From Candidatus Gallibacteroides avistercoris (lineage in GTDB: Bacteria; Bacteroidota; Bacteroidia; Bacteroidales; CHK158-818): 11,119 bases of DNA. Where the stretch lies: assembly GCA_018714665.1 (NCBI GenBank), contig DVNA01000177.1, positions 1 through 11,119 of the forward strand, written 5' to 3'. A program made the translations under genes and the position numbers. Below, piece after piece: positions 7,220-11,119 of this stretch (positions within the stretch are counted from its first letter, which is position 1; each line of letters opens with the position of its first letter). The notes beneath the pieces were generated by a model, which was not told the DNA's origin, ran no database searches, and saw nothing but the letters and a program-made list of their open reading frames with translations.

Positions 7220-7269
7220 AAAAACAGTCCTTATTTTAATACTATAACAATTCTAAGAAAACTGTTTTT
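7220..7269 (+). other. Potential long-range stem-loop in the gyrA leader
   Basis: AAAAACAGT at 7220-7228 is the exact reverse complement of ACTGTTTTT at 7261-7269, a 9-bp stem with three G-C pairs, and CTTA (7230-7233) can pair with TAAG (7254-7257) inside it. It ends 33 bases before the ATG. It lacks the GC-rich stem of a normal terminator, so attenuation is only a possibility. Confidence 0.3.
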
Positions 7270-7302
7270 AAGATAATAAATAACAATCTTTTTCTAAACT
7301 AA

Positions 7303-9801
7303 ATGATTGAACAAGATAAAATAATAAAGATAAACATCGAAAACGAGATGAAATCGGCTTATATCGACTATTCCATGTCGGTAATCGTGTCTCGTGCATT
7401 ACCCGATGTGAGAGATGGATTCAAGCCGGTACACCGCCGTGTCCTGTTCGGAATGAACGAATTGGGAAATACGTCGGACAAACCTTATAAAAAATCTGCC
7501 AGAATTGTCGGCGAAGTATTGGGGAAATACCATCCACACGGTGATTTCTCTGTATATTTTGCCATGGTACGTATGGCCCAAGAGTGGTCTTTACGCTACC
7601 CCTTAGTAGATGGACAAGGAAACTTCGGCTCTGTGGATGGAGACAGCCCTGCTGCCATGCGTTATACAGAAGCCCGACTCGACAAACTGGCCGAAGAGAT
7701 GTTACGAGACATCGATAAGGATACCGTAGATTTCCAGCTGAATTTCGATGATACCTTAAAAGAGCCGGTCGTACTACCTACCCGTATTCCGAACCTGCTG
7801 ATAAACGGAGCCTCCGGTATCGCCGTAGGGATGGCCACCAATATGCCTCCCCATAACTTGTCCGAAACCATAGATGCCACCATTGCATACATCAACAACC
7901 CAGATATAGAAATTGACGAGTTAATGAAATATATCATTGCTCCCGATTTCCCCACCGGAGGATATATCTATGGATACAACGGCGTAAAAGATGCTTTTGA
8001 AACCGGAAGAGGACGTATCGTCATCCGGGCCAAGGCTGAAATAGAGTCCGAAAACTCGCACGACAAAATCATTGTTAGCGAGATACCCTATCTGGTAAAC
8101 AAGGCCGAACTAATCAAAAATATTGCTGACCTGGTAGAAGACAAAAAAATAGAAGGCATAGCAAACATCAATGACGAAAGCGATCGGTCGGGGATGCGTA
8201 TCGTCATCGATATAAAACGCGATGCCAACGCCGGGGTAGTACTAAACAAGCTATATAAACAAACGGCCTTGCAATCGTCGTTTAGCGTGAATAACATAGC
8301 TTTGGTTAACGGACGCCCGCAAACATTGAACCTGAAACAGCTGATTGCCGCGTTTGTGGATCATCGACATGAAGTAGTTATCCGCCGTACACGGTTTGAA
8401 CTGGCAGAGGCCGAAAAACGGGCCCATATCTTGGAAGGATTAATCATTGCAAGCGACAACATCGACGAAGTCGTTAAGATTATTCGGGCATCCAAAAATC
8501 CCGACGAAGCCAGAGACCGGTTAATGGAACGTTTTTCGCTTTCCGTCGAACAGGCCCGGGCCATTGCCAATATGCGTTTGATACAACTGACCGGACTTGA
8601 ACAAGACAAACTGCACGCAGAATACAATGAAATAACCGAAAGAATAAAATATTTCAACAACATCCTTTCTGATGAACAGTTATGTCTGCAAGTTGTGAAA
8701 GATGAGTTGACGGAAATAAAAGAGAAATACGGTGATGAACGCAAAACAGAAGTAATCTATGCTTCCGAAGAATTTAATCCCGAAGATTTCTACGCCGACG
8801 ATCAAATGATCATCACCATCTCTCATTTAGGCTATATAAAACGCACCCCGTTGAGCGACTTCCGTTCTCAAAACAGAGGAGGTGTCGGAGCCAAAGGAAG
8901 CGAAACCCGCGAGGAAGACTTTATCGAATATATCTATCCGGCCTCCATGCACAACTATATGCTGTTCTTTACCCAAAAAGGGAAATGCTTCTGGCTGAAA
9001 GTTTATGAAATTCCCGAAGGAGCAAAGAACTCGAAAGGCCGGGCTATTCAGAACTTGCTGAACATAGATGCCGATGATAAAGTAAATGCGTTTATCCGTG
9101 TTAAACAGTTGCAAGACCCGGAATACAACCAAACACACAATTTGTTATTCTGTACCCAAAAGGGTATCATCAAAAAGACAAAATTGGAAGCATACTCACG
9201 TCCGCGCCAGAATGGAGTAAACGCAATCACGATCCGTGAAGACGACCGGGTTATCCAGGTCCGATTGACAGATGGCAACAACGAAATCATTTTGGCCAAC
9301 AAACAGGGACGAGCCATCCGTTTCCACGAAAGTACCGTTCGGGAAATGGGTCGTACGGCAACCGGAGTAAAAGGGATGACCCTCGATGAAGGTTGTAACG
9401 ATGAAGTAATCGGTATGATTTGCGTAAAAGACCGTGAAAAAGAATCGATCATGGTGGTTTCCGAACGAGGTTACGGAAAACGTTCTGATATCCATGATTA
9501 CCGTATCACCAATCGTGGCGGGAAAGGAGTCAAGACATTAAATATTACCGAAAAGACCGGGAACCTGGTTGCCATTAAAAGCGTTACAGATGAAAATGAC
9601 TTGGTTATTATCAATAAGTCAGGTATTACCTTGCGCATGAAAGTTTCAGACGTTCGCATTATGGGAAGAGCTACCCAAGGTGTACGTCTCATCAATCTGG
9701 AAAAACGAGACGACGAGATCGCCTCTGTTTGTAAAGTCCTATCAGATAATGTAGAAGAAACCTTTTCTGACGAAAATAATATAGATGAAATAACAAACTA
9801 A
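7303..9801 (+). CDS. gyrA: DNA gyrase subunit A
   Basis: GyrA pairs with GyrB as an A2B2 type II topoisomerase that adds negative supercoils; GyrA cuts and rejoins DNA. The 832 residues show the family start (SAYIDYSMSVIVSRALPD near 18-35), the winged-helix region KYHPHGD at 75-81, and the active-site Tyr121 in AAMRYTEARL. The C-terminal beta-pinwheel begins near residue 500 and holds the GyrA box as QNRGGVG at 523-529, which supports GyrA over ParC; a second similar motif, NRGGKG, lies at 737-742. The tail is acidic. An in-frame TAA directly precedes the ATG, fixing the start. Residue 82, equivalent to E. coli Ser83, is Phe (TTC), and residue 86, equivalent to Asp87, is also Phe; the first is a known fluoroquinolone-resistance substitution in Bacteroides, the second I recall as normal for that group. 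A TPR gene follows after 28 bases with no terminator between. Confidence 0.97.
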   Translation: MIEQDKIIKINIENEMKSAYIDYSMSVIVSRALPDVRDGFKPVHRRVLFGMNELGNTSDKPYKKSARIVGEVLGKYHPHGDFSVYFAMVRMAQEWSLRYPLVDGQGNFGSVDGDSPAAMRYTEARLDKLAEEMLRDIDKDTVDFQLNFDDTLKEPVVLPTRIPNLLINGASGIAVGMATNMPPHNLSETIDATIAYINNPDIEIDELMKYIIAPDFPTGGYIYGYNGVKDAFETGRGRIVIRAKAEIESENSHDKIIVSEIPYLVNKAELIKNIADLVEDKKIEGIANINDESDRSGMRIVIDIKRDANAGVVLNKLYKQTALQSSFSVNNIALVNGRPQTLNLKQLIAAFVDHRHEVVIRRTRFELAEAEKRAHILEGLIIASDNIDEVVKIIRASKNPDEARDRLMERFSLSVEQARAIANMRLIQLTGLEQDKLHAEYNEITERIKYFNNILSDEQLCLQVVKDELTEIKEKYGDERKTEVIYASEEFNPEDFYADDQMIITISHLGYIKRTPLSDFRSQNRGGVGAKGSETREEDFIEYIYPASMHNYMLFFTQKGKCFWLKVYEIPEGAKNSKGRAIQNLLNIDADDKVNAFIRVKQLQDPEYNQTHNLLFCTQKGIIKKTKLEAYSRPRQNGVNAITIREDDRVIQVRLTDGNNEIILANKQGRAIRFHESTVREMGRTATGVKGMTLDEGCNDEVIGMICVKDREKESIMVVSERGYGKRSDIHDYRITNRGGKGVKTLNITEKTGNLVAIKSVTDENDLVIINKSGITLRMKVSDVRIMGRATQGVRLINLEKRDDEIASVCKVLSDNVEETFSDENNIDEITN

Positions 9802-9829
9802 TTAATATTCCACTCTAAATCCAACGACA

Positions 9830-11050
9830 ATGAAAACAACGATTTTAACCGTAGCTTTATGCCTGGTAACATCCATGGCATTTACTCAAAAGAAAGCTGT
9901 AAACAAGGCGTATAGTGAAGCAAAAGGAGGTAATATAGGAGAAGCCAGAAACCAAATCAAACAGGCTCTTGAAAATTCTGAAACAAAAGATCAGGCCAAA
10001 ACGTGGTGGACTGCCGGATATGTTGAACTGCAAGCATTTGAAACAGAACGTAACAAATTGTTAGAAAACAAGACTCCCGATGACAAGGTATTGTATCCCG
10101 CTATTCTGGAATGTTTTAAATATTACATAAAAGCTGCCGAAATTGACCAACAACCCAATGAAAAAGGAAAAGTAAAACCAAAATATCTGAGGGATATCAA
10201 AGGAACCATGAAGTCTCACCAACAATATTTGTACGGAGCTGGTGGATATTTCTACAACGCCGGAAACTACCCCAATGCATACGAGTCGTTTAACTTGTTC
10301 AGTGAAATACCGTTCCTCAGCTATATGGACAATGAAGAAATGAAGCAAGATACCCTATTGAAGGATGCCCGTTTCTATGCAGCCATGGCAGCCGTACAAA
10401 TGAACAATCCCCAAATCGCCATCACCGCATTAGAGGCTTGCAAAGACGACAAGGATAATCAAAACGAAATTTATCAGATGCTTGCTTCCCAATACGATGC
10501 ATTAAAGGATACGGCAAATCTTATTAAAGTATATGAAGAAGGAGCATCTCTTTTCCCCGATGAACCGTTCTATATACAAAACTTGATTGCCATGTACATC
10601 TATACCAACCAAATGGAAGAAGCGATCGCTAAATTGAACGAGGCAACAACGAAAATGCCTGAAAATAAACAAATGTGGCTCATCAAAGGTCAATTATTAG
10701 ACAGACAAGAAAAATACGACGAAGCTATACAATGTTACGAAAAGGTTCTGGAATTAGAGCCGGAAAATGCCGCCGCTTTGGGAAGCATAGGAATCATCTA
10801 TTACAACCAAGCTGCCAAGCTCAGCGACGAAAACAACGCAGCTGCTGTCAACGATATAAAGAAATACAAAGAGGGACGGACAAATGTAGTAGATCCTGCT
10901 TTCCGCAAGGCCTTGACATATCTTGAAAAAGCACACAAATTAGCTCCGAATGAAAATTCGTTCTCCGTGGCATTGCGTAATACATACTATAACCTTGAAA
11001 TGGGCCCGGAATATGAAGCAATAGATAAAGAAATGAAAAACAAACAATAA
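9830..11050 (+). CDS. Exported tetratricopeptide-repeat protein
   Basis: The 406-residue product starts with a typical Sec signal peptide: MKTT, a hydrophobic core at about 5-14, and a likely cut after Ala17 (SMA-FTQ) or just beyond. There is no lipobox Cys, so a soluble periplasmic protein is expected. The rest is mostly helical. The clearest TPR unit is about 280-313 (QMWLIKGQLL then DRQEKYDEAI, with YEKVLELEPEN closing it). Neighbouring units can be traced at about 246-279 and 314-374, and looser ones at about 135-245. TPR arrays bind other proteins and have no catalysis of their own, so the function is unknown. It lies 28 bases after gyrA and is probably on the same transcript, ending 1 base before a large palindrome that includes a terminator. 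I do not recognise a named family. Confidence 0.85.
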   Translation: MKTTILTVALCLVTSMAFTQKKAVNKAYSEAKGGNIGEARNQIKQALENSETKDQAKTWWTAGYVELQAFETERNKLLENKTPDDKVLYPAILECFKYYIKAAEIDQQPNEKGKVKPKYLRDIKGTMKSHQQYLYGAGGYFYNAGNYPNAYESFNLFSEIPFLSYMDNEEMKQDTLLKDARFYAAMAAVQMNNPQIAITALEACKDDKDNQNEIYQMLASQYDALKDTANLIKVYEEGASLFPDEPFYIQNLIAMYIYTNQMEEAIAKLNEATTKMPENKQMWLIKGQLLDRQEKYDEAIQCYEKVLELEPENAAALGSIGIIYYNQAAKLSDENNAAAVNDIKKYKEGRTNVVDPAFRKALTYLEKAHKLAPNENSFSVALRNTYYNLEMGPEYEAIDKEMKNKQ

Positions 11051-11051
11051 A

Positions 11052-11119
11052 TAACAAATAGCATCAAAAAAAACAGGGACGAAATATTTCGTCCCTGTTT
11101 TTTTTGATGCTATTTGTTA
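11052..11119 (+). terminator. Terminator within a perfect 68-base palindrome at the window edge
   Basis: The inner part is a strong terminator: A8 (11066-11073), CAGGGACGAA pairing with TTCGTCCCTG, then T8 (11098-11105). Outside this core, 11052-11065 is the exact reverse complement of 11106-11119, so all 68 bases are self-complementary with the centre between 11085 and 11086. The symmetry runs to the last base of the window and may continue. The core should end the gyrA-TPR transcript and could serve a converging gene on the far side. Confidence 0.85.

Larger units (their letters stand above)
6977..7302. other. Divergent clpC-gyrA intergenic region (326 bases)
   Basis: This very A/T-rich stretch separates the two divergent starts. 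It holds a clpC -7 element at 7011-7004, a gyrA promoter at 7150-7180, and a gyrA leader of roughly 115 bases with two potential secondary structures. The middle, about 7012-7149, shows no convincing gene, operator or RNA. The only repeat noted there is a 6-base inverted pair (7032-7037 with 7084-7089), too short to weigh. Confidence 0.8.

Noticed and set aside
7182..7247. A 21-codon open frame with ATG at 7182 in the gyrA leader, possibly a leader peptide.
   Set aside because: Its ATG lies one base after the -7 element, at or before the expected transcription start. The internal ATG at 7188 would be leaderless. The composition is what A/T-rich spacer gives by chance.
7303..9801. Possibility that the topoisomerase gene is parC.
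   Set aside because: The protein has a GyrA-box motif at the right place and a full pinwheel, and its N-terminus is of the gyrase type.

Overview
The window looks like ordinary chromosomal DNA from a member of the Bacteroidetes, most likely order Bacteroidales. Three things point there: TAnnTTTG-type -7 promoter elements in front of at least three transcription units, A-rich translation starts with little Shine-Dalgarno character, and HtpG, ClpC and GyrA proteins with Bacteroidales-like sequence and length. Base composition and codon use look even throughout. I see no insertion sequence, phage gene, CRISPR array, tRNA or rRNA. The genus cannot be fixed by eye.

Layout. Positions 1-37 hold the undecided tail of an upstream gene, followed by a strong hairpin at 38-74. 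On the + strand, a likely promoter near 153-184 precedes a two-gene unit: a GH16 beta-glucanase lipoprotein (212-1006) and a glycerate 2-kinase (1044-2192). A U-tailed hairpin at 2196-2234 ends this unit and also serves the converging htpG. On the - strand lie clpC (6976 to 4418) and then htpG (4315 to 2258), separated by a clpC terminator at 4364-4393. A 326-base divergent intergenic region (6977-7302) carries the clpC and gyrA promoters and a long gyrA leader with a perfect 18-base palindrome. On the + strand, gyrA (7303-9801) is followed after 28 bases by an exported TPR protein (9830-11050). The window then ends in a perfect 68-base palindrome, 11052-11119.

How the genes relate. ClpC (unfoldase for ClpP) and HtpG (Hsp90) are both protein quality-control ATPases and may share stress control; a common 10-base motif lies just upstream of both starts. 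GyrA is the DNA cleavage subunit of gyrase, and the TPR gene probably rides on its transcript. The GH16 enzyme and glycerate kinase would be cotranscribed, but there is no polysaccharide utilization locus around them in the window.

No new multi-gene system is visible. The observation of most practical weight is in GyrA: residue 82, equivalent to E. coli Ser83 in the quinolone-resistance region, is Phe (codon TTC at 7546-7548), a substitution known from fluoroquinolone-resistant Bacteroides. The terminal palindrome, the palindrome in the gyrA leader and the motif shared by clpC and htpG also merit checks.
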